Shown here: positions 21,312-31,545 of the stretch, in pieces
Position numbering within the stretch: position 1 is the stretch's first letter
Layout: the number at the start of each line of letters is the position of its first letter
Source: Microglena sp. YARC
Taxonomy: Eukaryota > Chlorophyta > Chlorophyceae > Chlamydomonadales > Chlamydomonadaceae
Reading direction: 5' to 3'
Assembly (NCBI GenBank): GCA_022414725.1
Contig: CM039463.1
Location: forward strand, 53,316,128 to 53,380,127
DNA length: 64,000 nucleotides
The notes under the pieces: generated by a model
Seen by the model: the letters and a program-made list of their open reading frames with translations, nothing else
Database searches by the model: none
Told to the model about the DNA's origin: nothing
Program-made: the position numbers and the translations under genes

Positions 21312-21636
21312 TGTCAGCATGAATTGCGGTGCTCTCACGCGTTTTATGACTTGGTGACTACTTATGTACTTCCTTAGAACTATCGGCTCTGCCAGTACCG
21401 TGCTAGCTTCCCGTAGACTGCGTCATCCTTGAGTGACTCAGTGACAGCTTCCTGTTGGCTGCGTCACCGGTCTAGCCTGTACCATGTTAGGTTCCAGGCT
21501 GCCGCCCCTTTCACCACTGGTGCCCCTTGATGGGTCTCCTGTGCTTGTAACGTTATTCTCGTCTCCGTGTATAGATTGGCGCGTCTGCTTCACGCAAGCA
21601 TCTCTGTCCACTCTCTGGAGTGTATTCAAGCTGATA
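21312..21636 (+). repeat. 3' LTR of element A
   Basis: 325 bp, one base different from the 5' LTR. Preceded by a short purine stretch (GGTGGAG) in place of a long polypurine tract. The 300 bases between the RT stop and the LTR are a T-rich 3' untranslated region with no gene. Confidence 0.95.
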
Positions 21637-21687
21637 TAACCCTAGTAGTGGTCACCACTTATCTTTGGGGCTTCCAGCAGCAGCTTC

Positions 21688-21880
21688 TGTGATAATCGTA
21701 GTCTGCAAAGCTCAATCGTTTACAAAGCTATTAGAAGAGGAAGAGAAACTCGCACGAAGGCGGTAAATACTAACGCAGTCTGTAGTGCAGAGTACTGCTG
21801 ACGGCGGGAAACTCGGGTCCGGGCGATAGCCGGCCCACTCCTTGCCTTCTCAGATAGAGACATGGAAGTCGTCTATAACA
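21688..21880 (-). repeat. 3' LTR of element B
   Basis: 193 bp, TG...CA termini. Related in sequence to the LTRs of element C (opposite orientation), so B and C belong to one family. Confidence 0.9.
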
Positions 21881-21890
21881 TTCCCCCCAA

Positions 21891-22460
21891 CTCAAGGTAT
21901 TCTTGGGATCAAGAATTCCTGGAGTTAACTGAGGGGCATAAGGAAATAATATGAAGATATATAAAAGGATAAAGAGTCTGAGGTGTAATCTGCTTTAGTC
22001 AGGGATTTAGATAATAAATTATTTAGATCAGGACTCAAAAGGAAAGGGAGTTCCTGCCTGCGAGGTCACTTGGACAGTAGGTCACTTTAAAGTATCTAGT
22101 CTAGGATGAAACTGCATAGTATGTGCAGAGTCGGTTTAGGGTGCTACTGGTCAAAGGGAGACTCAGGTGGAGCTGCATGGAAGCTGCAGGGAATACTACT
22201 TAAGGGCTGCAGAAAAGCTACAGGGATAGAACTAGGATCTGCAGGAAAGCTGCAGGGGATACTTCTGGGAGCTGCAGGGAAGCTGCAGAGGAATACTATT
22301 TAGTGGCTGCAGGAGAGCTGCAGACAAATGCTACTTAGAGGCTGCAGGGAAGCTGCAGGGGATACCACTAGGAGCTGCAAGTTATGGGGCAGCAGCAGGA
22401 AAGGGTACTGGGATTCTAGATCACGATACTTGCATGATCTGATGTTTGACAACATGTCTG
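21891..22460 (-). other. Element B 3' interior with AGCTGCAGGG repeats
   Basis: Non-coding part between polypurine tract and the insertion point of C. From 22150 to 22400 it consists of imperfect GCTGCAGGGAAGCTGCAGGG units. A similar repeat occurs at 24055-24350 in the corresponding 3' interior of element D. Confidence 0.7.
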
Positions 22461-22464
22461 TACT

Positions 22465-22659
22465 TGTTATATACGACTTTCATGTGTCTATCTGAGTTGG
22501 CAACGGGCTGGCCGGTCACTACCCGGTCCCGTGTTTCCCGCCGACGAGCAGTACTGTGGACTACATACATACTGCCTTAGTATTTATCGCCATCGTGCGA
22601 CTTACTCTCTCTCTTCTATAACTGTAAACGATTGAGACTTGCAGACTCAGATTATCACA
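22465..22659 (+). repeat. 5' LTR of element C
   Basis: 195 bp, TGTTATATACGAC to GATTATCACA. Confidence 0.9.
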
Positions 22660-23188
22660 GGTTATGCTGCCTATCCAAGCGCTCACGAAGAACTGACCGG
22701 TGCATCCAATATTGGATCAGTCCCCTTTTGCCGCTGCTGATTACTCGCCCACTCGCTGCTGCTGATTACTCGCCCGCCCGCTCGCCCGCTGCTGATTACT
22801 CGCCCGCTGCTGATTACTCGCCTGCTGAGCATCGCCCGCACCGTATTCAACGACGTCTGAGGAGATCTCCATCTACCTCTTTCACCAGAACACACGGAGT
22901 CACTACGATCTCCCATTGTGAGTAGACTGTGCACCAGCTATTGCGTGATAGCTCCTGCCTATTGGAAGGTGACAATCCAGCCACCGCACTGCAGTCCAAT
23001 TGCCCGCCTGCTTGCTTTCACCCCACTTTCCGCTGGATTCGTTCGGCTCACCTTTCGAGGTGCCACCACCCTCACCTGCCTGTCCTCCCAAATCGCCATC
23101 TCCACCGTTCAGTAAATCTTTACATCCCTACCCCTGCTCTCCGAAACACTGCAACTCATCTCTTACCTACTCCCGCCAGTCACCATGC

Positions 23189-23440
23189 ATGTACGCCCAG
23201 AACACCCCAAGAATGCCCATCTACAGTGGTGGTCCAGGCGTCAAAGAGCACTGCCGCATCCTCATCCTCCAGATCAAATCAACGCCTGGATGCTTCCTCG
23301 TCGGCGTTGATGCGGAGCTCGACATTGCCCCCGCCCGCTCACGAGCCGGCAACAGGCAGTGATCGAGTACCCCATTCTGGCCACTACCATACACGCCTTG
23401 ATCCTAATAATCCGGACGCTGCTCTGGCCGCTGTTGTTAC
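23189..23440 (+). pseudogene. Element C gag, N-terminal part, interrupted by D
   Basis: Starts ATG at 23189 (MYAQNTPRMPIYSGGPGVKE), the same start as in element B (MYAQHTPRMPIYGGGPGVAE). The frame stops at 23360-23362. The homologous continuation (RLDPNNPDAALAAVVT) lies in another frame, so a frameshift precedes the point where element D inserted. Gag resumes at 27710 with ITCQQNYQAFM. Confidence 0.75.
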
Positions 23441-23687
23441 TGTGAGTTTCCGGAGTATGTGCAGAGCACAGAGACGAGGGGAAGACGGTAAGGATAAGAT
23501 CTTTACAGTTAGATAAGCATTCGATCAATGCGCTAGGAGGAAGTACTGAGATGGCGCGGCACCTCAGGGTACCGGCATCAGAGTACGTGCCATAGCTGGC
23601 AGCGGCATCGCAGTACAGTGCAGCAGGGAGGTAGACCTGTGCACTCTAAGTCACTCTAGGTGAGCCGGTGAAACCCGGTGAATAACA
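23441..23687 (-). repeat. 3' LTR of element D
   Basis: 247 bp with TG...CA termini; three mismatches to the other copy. Confidence 0.9.
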
Positions 23688-23697
23688 TCCCCCCCAA

Positions 23698-25313
23698 TTC
23701 CTGGTATTCTTCATTTTGAAGAATTCCGGGAATTAGAGGAGTTAAAAAACTAGAGTGACAATTAAAAAACTATTATGGAGGTACAATACATTTGTAACTC
23801 ATCAGGCTTGTCAAGGAGTCAATGATAAAATTATACCGGCTGTGGCAAGGCAGGCTGGCTCAGCAAAGGTGGTTATCATGTCTAAAGAACTCTCAATCAC
23901 TGATCTAGGCTGACAGCTAAAAGGGCTGCCATGGAGGTACAGACTTAAGCTGGATAGAAGAGAGCAGCCAGTCATGGTGCAATCAATCAATATCAAGGAA
24001 AGGTCTGCGGGATCAGTCTCGGGCCTGTCAGGAGGGTGCTGGGGTGAACTCCTAGGAGCTGCAAGGAGGCTGCAGGGCATACTACTAGGGGCTGCAGGGA
24101 AGCTGCAGGGAATTATTCAAGATTAGCCTGTGGGGCAAGGTCTCTGTTCAGAGCTAAACTAAAATAGAAGAAAGCAGTCATTCATGATGCAATCAATCAA
24201 TATCTAGGGAACAGTCTGAATCTTGGATCTGTCAGGGAAGGTCTAGAATGGACTGCATAGGAGCTGCAGGAAGCTACATGATTAATCAAGCTGCAGGAAG
24301 CTGCATGATTAATCAAGCTGTAGGGAACACTACTTAGGAGTGCTGCAGGGTAGCTACAAGGTGTCAGCAGCTACTTGGGGCTGCGAGGTAGCTAGGGTCG
24401 CTGCAGGAGCAGTCGGAGCGGACAAGAAGATGTAGTGACGGTAGTGACTGCTGAGGCTGGTGGGATCTGCTGGGTCATTGCAGATCAACGTAAGCATAGC
24501 TATGAATGCTGCAGGGAATGCAAGGGCTGCCGGGAATACAACTGATGATGTCTGTGCTAGGCTCCCCCATAATTTGGGAGTGAAGGCTGATTACTGAAAT
24601 ACTAAATTAGAATCGGGCAGGCATCATGTTGTCAGCATGAAAACATCGAAGGGGTAGAAGCTTGAACAGCACGTGGCTAAGTACATGTGGCAGTACGGGG
24701 CAGATCAAGAATTAATTCCTAGAGTGTTCATTACTAATTATTTAACAGATGGTGGGGATTATCAAATCGCACTATGTAACTATGCCATGAGGTTGACTAT
24801 GCACTGGAAGGTACATTGAATCTGCAGGTCGCTAGTGCTGTACAGCACTGCAGTTTAGTGCAGCAGTACTTCTGTACATCAGCACATGGGTGCACATGTA
24901 GATCATCACACGAGGGTATCGCTCATGCAACAGATCTGTTGTACAGCAGTGCAGTTCAGTGCACAGCAATTCAGTACAGCAGTGCATTACACATGGGTTG
25001 TACATTAGTACCGTACAGCACTTCAATATGTGCAGTACAGTACATCTGGCTGTACATCAGTGCATCCGGATAATGTTACACGCTTGTAAATCAGCTCACG
25101 AGGGTATCGCTCATGCTTATATCTGCATGCAAGGATAGGTCACATCACATGATGCATTGCAGTTTAGTGCAGCAGTACTTCTGTACATCAGCACATGGGC
25201 AGTACGTTAGTGCATTACAGCGCTGCAGTTTATAGCATGTAAGTCAGAACACGGGGAGTAAATGATCTTCTTAAAGCTAATGTTCCCCCTTTTCCCTCTC
25301 ATCTACTAATCAG
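23698..25313 (-). other. Element D 3' interior, non-coding, repeat-rich
   Basis: Contains AGCTGCAGGG-type repeats (24055-24350) shared with element B. There is also a region built on GTACAGCAGTGCAGTTCAGT phrases (24830-25220), in which GCAGTTTAGTGCAGCAGTAC is duplicated at about 24851 and 25158. No coding region is supported. Confidence 0.65.
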
Positions 25314-26513
25314 TTATCCGATGCCTAGAGAAAGGCGCAATGCCTTGATGTGCCTACGGCTGGTGGGCAGGGAGAACAGGGGGTTCCTTGATGTGTATGG
25401 ATGAGTGTGGATGAGTGTGATTATGCAAAGGTCAGCGGTGGTGGCATGAGCCTGGTGCTTATCGCATTCAGGGGGAAGAGGTGGGACACGTGGTTGGGTA
25501 ATTACGTTGGTGAAAGTGTGATCCCAATCAGTTGAGATTGATGGGGTTATCTTGTCACTCTTGTGGATGACGGGAATGCAGGCCGTGGTTGGCATGATGT
25601 CTTGCTGGGTGGAGCAGGATGAGATACCAGTGGTGGATGATTCTGTCGTGGAGGTGGATGTGGGGTTTATGTTCAGATCCCCCTCATGCAAGTCATCAGG
25701 GTTGGCTTGAGGGCTAGGTGAAGAGGAGGCATGAGTGATAGTCCGTGAGATGTTATCATGGGCTACATCAGGTACACTTGTATGAGGGATGACAGGGTTG
25801 TCTGACAGTTCCCCCCCATGCAAGTGTTCAATATCAACGACAGTGGATCTGAGGCTGTATTTGGATCTGAGTGCTTCTAGTATGTCGTCTGGATCGTTGT
25901 GGTGCTTGTATTCCTTTCTGATAGGTTCTGAAAGATGCGCAAGTATGTATTCAATCTGAAACATAGGCAGTCTGTTAGATCCAGGGGAAAAGTGGTAGTG
26001 GGATACCTTGAGTTCAGCTTCCATAGATTCAATCCACTCATGAAAGAAGTGTTGGTGGAAGATGAAGGTCTGATGGGGCGTGCAAGCAAGGGGAACAGGT
26101 ACACTTGTATGAGGGATGACAGGATTGTCAGACAGTTCTCCCCCATGCAAGTGTTCAATGTCAACGACAGTTGATCTGCGGCTGTTGTCCCCAATTGCTG
26201 CATTTGCAGACATCAGAGGGACGGCTACGACAGCGGGCACAGGCGTGCAAGCAAGGGCAACAGTCGGGACAGATCGATGGTGTTCGGCCATGACAGGGTT
26301 GATCTTTCCAAAGTGCAATCTGAGGTCTCGCAGTAATTTTGCCGCAACGCTTGTGTGCGTGGCAAACATGCGAACAAGGGGAGTGGACAATGAGTTGACT
26401 ATATACCTAAATGCTACGCCGTTTGCATAGCTACAGATTCTAGCGTCGGGATAATCCTCTCTGTCGGGGTATCGCTCATCATAAGCATCATCATCATCAT
26501 CATCATCATCATT

Positions 26514-26550
<37 letters not shown>

Positions 26551-26744
26551 CCGAAGGGTGATGGCTCATCGGCCGGCTGGTAATCAAGCATAGCATCTGC
26601 CTTGATGAACTTGCTATAAGGGGCATTTTCGATGTCATGGCAGATAGCTGAGTACCACTCACCAAAATCCTTGTCTGGTTCGTAGACGTTCCAATGGACA
26701 GGCTCAATCTCTCTCAATCTCAAACGTTCAGGATAGGGATGCAT
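25314..26744 (-). CDS. Element D Gag-like protein (476 aa)
   Basis: The only long frame of element D. The N-terminal part (about residues 1-150) has the look of copia-type Gag: DKDFGEWYSAICHDIEN, YSKFIKADAMLDYQ, an Asp-rich insert of about 30 residues from a TCATCA microsatellite, then SYANGVAFRYIVNSLSTPLV and AAKLLRDLRLHFGK. A later block (FHQHFFHEWIESMEAELK to DPDDILEALRSKYSL) resembles a second copy of the helical gag core. A 27-residue segment containing VDIEHLHGGELSDNPVIPHT occurs twice, from two copies of an ~83-base direct repeat (+ 25769-25852 and 26097-26180). No CCHC knuckle or protease is present. Gag identity is inferred from position and general features. Confidence 0.6.
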
Positions 26745-26898
26745 TGGGGAGGTGATGAACTGAAGTTCAGCGAGATGGCCACCTTGGAGATCAGGATGTG
26801 CCCCCCATCAGGAGATTGCCGGATAGGATCCGTCAAGTGTGGCCACGCAGCAGAGTGGCGTCGGGATCGATGACAGAGGATGTTATTGGAGCGGCGGA

Positions 26899-26900
<2 letters not shown>

Positions 26901-26931
<31 letters not shown>
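26901..26931. repeat. Poly-G run, 31 nt, in element D leader
   Basis: Reads as poly-C on the sense strand of D. A 23 nt run follows at 27219-27241. Confidence 0.9.
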
Positions 26932-26933
<2 letters not shown>

Positions 26934-27457
26934 GCGAGTAACAGGGGATGAGGATTCGGGAGGTTGGAGGCGAAGGGAGGGGAGGAGATTGGAAGAAGAG
27001 GTGAAAAATTGCGAAGCAACTGGGGCGGGAAAAAATGGAATCTGGTGGTGGGAGGGGCGGGTTGGAGGTGGAGGCCAACTTGGGAGAGATCTGGAGGGTT
27101 TGATAGGTCAGGAGGTGGTTGAGAGGTGGCTGAGGTTGCTTTCGCAACGGGACGTGGGAGATGGGAAGGGGGTGGTGGGGGCGCAGTGGAGGTAGAGATG
27201 GTTGTCAGGGGGGGTGAAGGGGGGGGGGGGGGGGGGGGGGGTGCTGGACGACAGCTTGAGGCTCAATGGAGCAGAATCAATCCGGATACGCGGATGATAT
27301 ACCGCACAAGAGTGGTGTCCCAGCGGGGAGGTTCTTGCTGGGTGGAGAGCCTTACTCGATCCTTTCAATTGATTCACTCCGCGCGACAACAATCAAAATG
27401 CCCTTCAGCTCGGAATACCGTCGAGCAAGGACAATCTAAAGCGAAGGGACCGTAACC

Positions 27458-27704
27458 TGTGAGTTTCCGGAGTATGTGCAGAGCACAGAGACGAGGGGAA
27501 GACGGTAAGGATAAGATCTTTACAGTTAGATAAGCATTCGATCAATGCGCTAGGAGGAAGTACTGAGATAGCGCGGCACCTCAGGGTACCGGCATCAGAG
27601 TCCGTGCCATAGCTGGCAGCGGCATCGCAGTACAGTGCAGCAGGGAGGTATACCTGTGCACTCTAAGTCACTCTAGGTGAGCCGGTGAAACCCGGTGAAT
27701 AACA
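27458..27704 (-). repeat. 5' LTR of element D
   Basis: 247 bp. Its inner flank reads GGTTACGGTCCC on the minus strand. Confidence 0.9.
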
Positions 27705-27709
27705 GTTAC

Positions 27710-28200
27710 TACTACTAGGATTACCTGCCAGCAGAACTACCAAGCGTTCATGATTGCTTGTACTCCACTCGCTCCCTGTCAAAGCCCATTCAAACTGCAC
27801 TCCTAACGTCTACTGACATGGCCACAAAAGGCATCAGATTCCTTAGACATCAGTATGGTTCTGTCCCTGGAGATCAGGAGTTCTCCTCCTTCACTGCCAT
27901 GTACGGAGTTATCATTGGTGCTGAAGAAGGCCTCACGTGCGTCCTCCCTAGTCAGATGCCAGGAACTCTACTCCCAGATCCCTACATACAACTGCAGGAG
28001 GTGTATCCACTATGTCCAAGGACACTTTCCACACCATCCTCATCAAGGGTTTGAAACCCCGTCCTGAGTTTGCTGGATTTGTGCAGTCATATCACACTTT
28101 GCACATCACTGATTTCCTGGGACTTTCATCAGCACTCATGCAGTATGCACAGGTCACTTCTCTCCCATCACTGGAGGCCCCATCCTTCAGGATTTAGCTG
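27710..28200 (+). pseudogene. Element C gag, central part after D
   Basis: Continues gag with SLSKPIQTALLTSTDMATKG, FLRHQYGSVPGDQEFSSFTA and, in a shifted frame, ELYSQIPT. The stretch FHTILIKGLKPRPEFAGFVQ follows. These match element B gag closely (IQTALLTSTDMATKGIRFLR). Several frameshifts show that it no longer encodes a full protein. Confidence 0.75.
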
Positions 28201-28226
28201 CTGGTACCTACAGAGATGAGTCGACC

Positions 28227-28847
28227 ATGACCTGCTACAACTGTGGTGGCTATGGCCACTCATCCACCTCCTGCCCAAGTGCCAAGACTAGAGGAGCCTA
28301 CAAACCCAAGGACAGAGACAATGATGATCTAGCCTCCACGTCTGCCACCAACGGATCGAAATCCCCCAGAAGAAGAAGTGGATCCAGGTCCCCTACCAAG
28401 GACAGATATGGCAAGAAGTCTGGCCCTGGTGGTGACAGAAGGCGGTACAAGGGCAAGGCCAGATCAAGATCAAGACAACGCCATGCCAACCTTGCCGATG
28501 GCAAAGGATCAAGCTCTGACTACTCTGACTGTGAGGATGACAATGTTGACCACAACTTCATGGCCATGACCCTTGCTCCTGAGCAGGACACATGCCCCGT
28601 CAGATTTGCTGATGACGCCGAAGGCAAGTCCCACAGTGATGTCCCAGCAAGCCCCATGTCCTATGCTTTCTGTGCACAAATGAGTATCCATGATGATGTC
28701 CCTGTAAAGGAAGATGACCTGCCCACTCTAGAAGACGATGACATGCCTCAACTTGTCCTGGTCTCCGATGATGATGATGATGAAGACCCCCCTGCAAACA
28801 CATCCTGGATGCCCCTAGCTTTTGATGATGATCTCACCCACCACTAG
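28227..28847 (+). CDS. Element C Gag C-terminus with CCHC knuckle
   Basis: Begins MTCYNCGGYGHSSTSCP, a canonical CX2CX4HX4C RNA-binding knuckle. A basic Ser/Arg-rich stretch follows (PRRRSGSRSPTKDRYGKK, residues about 50-90), then an acidic region with Asp runs. TAG at 28845-28847 immediately precedes the protease motif VDTGAPEHATSD, which lies in the same frame. Protease would thus need readthrough or is simply dead. About 150 bases of protease homology follow before the 3' untranslated region. Confidence 0.8.
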   Translation: MTCYNCGGYGHSSTSCPSAKTRGAYKPKDRDNDDLASTSATNGSKSPRRRSGSRSPTKDRYGKKSGPGGDRRRYKGKARSRSRQRHANLADGKGSSSDYSDCEDDNVDHNFMAMTLAPEQDTCPVRFADDAEGKSHSDVPASPMSYAFCAQMSIHDDVPVKEDDLPTLEDDDMPQLVLVSDDDDDEDPPANTSWMPLAFDDDLTHH

Positions 28848-29251
28848 ATAGTGGATACCGGTGCACCCGAACATGCCACCAGTGACATCAACAACCTCTC
28901 CCATGTCCAGGATCTTAATGAGCCAGTGACCTTCAGGTTTGCATCTGCTGCTGACCCCATCTCTACTACACCTATAGCTAGTGCATGCCCTACTATAGCT
29001 AGCCATAGTTTAAGTTTCTCCTAGACTTGTCAAAGTCTCACCATAGACAGATATTCCAAGTTACCCTTGCCCTTGAGAACCTGCAGGCTCCCCCTTTCCT
29101 CCTGACCAATGATCTGAATAATTTATTATTTAGATCCTTGACTCAAGCAGTTTACATCTTTGACACTAGTATCTTTTCTTTATCTTTTTCCTTATGCCGT
29201 CAGATAACTCCAGGAATTCTTGATCCCAAGAATACCTTGAGTTGGGGGGTA

Positions 29252-29442
29252 TGTTATAGACGACTTTCATGTGTCTATCTGAGTTGGCAATGGGCTGGCC
29301 GGTCACTACCCGGTCCCGTGTTTCCCGCCGACGAGCAGTACTGTGGACTACAGACTGCCTTGGTATTTATCGCCTTCGTGCGACTTACTCTCTCTCTTCT
29401 ATAACTGTAAACGATTGAGACTTGCAGACTCAGATTATCACA
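29252..29442 (+). repeat. 3' LTR of element C
   Basis: 191 bp; lacks the 4-base CATA insertion of the 5' copy. Confidence 0.9.
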
Positions 29443-29447
29443 GTACT

Positions 29448-30390
29448 AGGCCCCCCTATAATTTAGGATTCCTAAATTAGATCTGGCAGGTGTCTTGTAA
29501 TAAACAGGGTGCAGAAAATTAGAAAAGATGGTACTGATGGCCTGAGGTGGCAGAAAATCACATGATTCCTAAATTGTTCATTACTAAAAGCTTGCCAATC
29601 TGGGAATAGTCACTAGGTTCCATGGCAAGGATGTCCATCCAGGGACAGCTGGCTTTTGACTCTGGTTATGAAGGTAGCAAAAGACTTAGCCCTGCATGCA
29701 TGCCATATGGCAGGACTGGTGGGAACATTTGGAGCAGGTAGGATGTAGTCCATAGGAGTCCAGACCATGCTCAGTTTGTTGATGACATGGCCTCCAGGGT
29801 GTGCACAGCTCTGTGGGTGCATGAGCATGGCAGGGTACAGGTCCAGGACTATGAAGTAGGCATGGACCATGGCTGTTTGAAGGCATATAGCCTACTGCAG
29901 GGTGGTCTTGTTGGCTCTGGACACGGTAGGGAGGGCAGTGACCAATTCCTTCAGCTTCACAGTGTGTTTGATGAGTGGTGCACACACTGTGGATGGATCA
30001 GAATGCATGTCTCTGTCTGGGTGCTGGAGGAGCTCATCTTGCAGGAGAGTGGGAACTTAGGTTGTATGTCAGCAATGATCCAGTCCAGGCGTTTTCTCAG
30101 GGCATAGTTGATGAGTGGGGGAGTAGGGTAGAGGTTGAGCCTGTCAAGGCTAACTGCAAACCTGGAACGAGATAGAGTCCCCAGAGTTGTTGGTGAACTT
30201 GACAGTAGGGGGCACATCAGGGGGCACGTTGGAGTTCATCTCACCGAAAGGGACAGCTTGCCTTCATTCTGCCTGGTCAACTGGTTCTGATTGGGGCAAG
30301 GGCACCTGCAATCAAGAAGGTGTCTGATGTGGAGGGAATAGCCATGTTTTGGGGAGGAGATGGGGGGAGTGGGGGAGGAGTGGGGGAGAG
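29448..30390 (-). other. Element B interior downstream of protease, no domain recognised
   Basis: Here copia pol should contain integrase and RT. Several minus frames of 60-100 codons exist, but none shows DDE or RT motifs. Either pol was replaced by unrelated sequence or it has decayed beyond recognition. A poly-G run (poly-C in sense) lies at 30390-30411. Confidence 0.6.
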
Positions 30391-30424
30391 GGGGGGGGGG
30401 GGGGGGGGGGGTTGGAGAGCATCA

Positions 30425-31063
30425 TTAGGCAAGCTGGGGAGGAGGGCACTTTTGTAGACTGCCAGAATTCTTGTCCTCCAGTGGGATGGTGTGTTTTGTC
30501 TCCCACAGTGTCAGGTCTGAGTCATTGGGCAGGACTGTGCATGCTGGAGATGGTCTGAGGACCTTGGTCATGTACAAACCATGGTGCTTGGAGCATGACA
30601 GGGCATCCTGGGGTGGTGATGTTCTACTTGAAGTAAAAGTTGCAGCCTGGTGTGTGAAACCTGTTGTCAGGTATGGTGACCTTCTGAGAGCAGCTGAGAC
30701 ACTGAGGATGTTGCAAGTAGTCTTGGGGGGCGCAAGTAGGACGTCGTTGAGGATGATGAGGGATCCACGTAGGCTTTTCAGGTAGCCTTTGCCTTTATTG
30801 GTGCAGATGATAGGTGTGGCCTCTGCAGATGCAAGCCTGAGGGTCACTGGCTCTTCAAGCTCCTGAACATGAGAGAGGTTGTTGATTTCACTTGTGGCAT
30901 GTTCAGCTGCACCAGAATTCACTAGCCAGTGTTGGGTGAGAGCATCAGTGAACTCTAGGGGTTCTGTTGTTGCAGGGCAGTCTTCATCCTCATCATCATC
31001 ATAGTCCTGGGCAAGGAGAGGCATGTCATCTTCCTCTATATATGGTGACAGCATCATGGTCAC
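30425..31063 (-). CDS. Element B Pol fragment: protease domain
   Basis: Acidic leader (EEDDMPLLAQDYDDDEDED), then the copia protease block WLVNSGAAEHATSEINNLSH with downstream LIILNDVLLAPPKTTCNILS, which matches the DVLYIP..NLLSV block of copia pol. The position of the catalytic aspartate holds asparagine (VNSG in place of VDSG/VDTG), so the protease should be inactive. Element C retains VDTG at the same place. The frame ends near a poly-G run without entering integrase. Confidence 0.75.
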   Translation of the reverse strand: MTMMLSPYIEEDDMPLLAQDYDDDEDEDCPATTEPLEFTDALTQHWLVNSGAAEHATSEINNLSHVQELEEPVTLRLASAEATPIICTNKGKGYLKSLRGSLIILNDVLLAPPKTTCNILSVSAALRRSPYLTTGFTHQAATFTSSRTSPPQDALSCSKHHGLYMTKVLRPSPACTVLPNDSDLTLWETKHTIPLEDKNSGSLQKCPPPQLA

Positions 31064-31530
31064 TCATTTGGGCAAAGAAAGCATAGGACATAGGACCGTC
31101 TGGGACATCACTTTTGGACTTGCCTCTTTTGTTGTCATTAGCAAATCTGGCAGGGCAGGTGTCAGTCTCAGGTGCCAAGGTCATGGCCATGAAGTTATGT
31201 TCCTCATTGTCGTCCACACAGTCAGAGTATTCAGTGGCAGATCCATTTCCATCTGCAAGGTTAGCATGGCGAGACCTTGATCCAGATCTGGGCTTGTTCT
31301 TGTACCTCCTTCTGTCTGGGCCAGTCTTCTTCCCATTCCTGTCCTTGGTGGGAGATCTAGATCCACTTCTCCTCCTTGGGGATTTGGATCCATTTCTGGC
31401 AGATGTGGAGGCATGGGCAGGGTCATCGTTGTCAGAGCTCTTAGGCTTGTAGGCTCCACGTGTCCTTGCACTGGGTCAGGAGGTTGAAGAGTGCCCATAT
31501 CCACCACAGTTGTAGCAGGTCATGGTTGAC
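31026..31530 (-). pseudogene. Element B Gag C-terminus with CCHC knuckle
   Basis: On the minus strand the knuckle MTCYNCGGYGHSSTS lies at about 31528-31480, but its last Cys codon (TGC in element C) is TGA here. The basic and acidic segments then follow in parallel to element C (SPRRRSGSRSPTKDRNGKK, then NFMAMTLAPETDTCPARFAN). The premature stop plus frameshifts mark it as decayed. Confidence 0.75.
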
Positions 31531-31545
31531 TCATCCCTGGGTTAC

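Larger units (their letters stand above)
14593..21636 (+). mobile_element. Ty1/copia LTR retrotransposon A, full length (7,044 bp)
   Basis: Two 325 bp LTRs (14593-14917 and 21312-21636) differ at one base, so the insertion is recent. Target-site duplication TAACC lies at 14588-14592 and 21637-21641, inside one unit of the 67 bp minisatellite. LTRs begin TGTCAGCATG and end AAGCTGATA, so the 3' terminus is TA, not the usual CA. The internal order is gag, protease, integrase, reverse transcriptase, RNase H, which is the copia order. The sequence after the 5' LTR is GGTTATACGG, whose first six bases match the initiator tRNA-Met anticodon complement seen in elements B and C. Despite near-identical LTRs the coding region carries in-frame stops and one frame change, so this copy may not be autonomous. 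Confidence 0.95.
23441..27704 (-). mobile_element. LTR element D, minus strand, inserted in C
   Basis: 247 bp LTRs at 23441-23687 and 27458-27704 differ at three positions (1.2 percent). Target duplication GTTAC is at 23436-23440 and 27705-27709, within the gag of element C. Sense is minus: GGTTACGGTCCC follows the 5' (right) LTR, and the polypurine tract TTGGGGGGGA adjoins the left LTR (23688-23697). The leader contains two long C runs on the sense strand (+ 26901-26931 and 27219-27241). One long gag-like frame is present; no protease, integrase or RT was found in 4.26 kb. Its LTRs are not obviously related to those of B and C. Confidence 0.9.
22465..29442 (+). mobile_element. LTR element C, plus strand, inserted in B and split by D
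   Basis: LTRs at 22465-22659 and 29252-29442 differ by five substitutions and one 4-base indel. Target duplication GTACT is at 22460-22464 and 29443-29447. GGTTATG follows the 5' LTR (22660-22666), and TTGGGGGGTA (29242-29251) precedes the 3' LTR. Without element D the length is about 2.7 kb. It contains a frameshifted gag, a CCHC knuckle and the start of a protease domain (IVDTGAPEHATSD at about 28848), then goes almost directly to the 3' LTR. It therefore lacks integrase and RT. Same family as B. Confidence 0.9.

Noticed and set aside
22632..23516. Short frames between the 5' LTR of C and gag
   Set aside because: They start inside the LTR or overlap the gag frame; homologous sequence in element B has different frames.
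28227..28847. Cellular SR-type RNA-binding protein with zinc knuckle
   Set aside because: It lies between LTRs, next to a protease motif, and has a homologue in element B; it is a Gag C-terminus.
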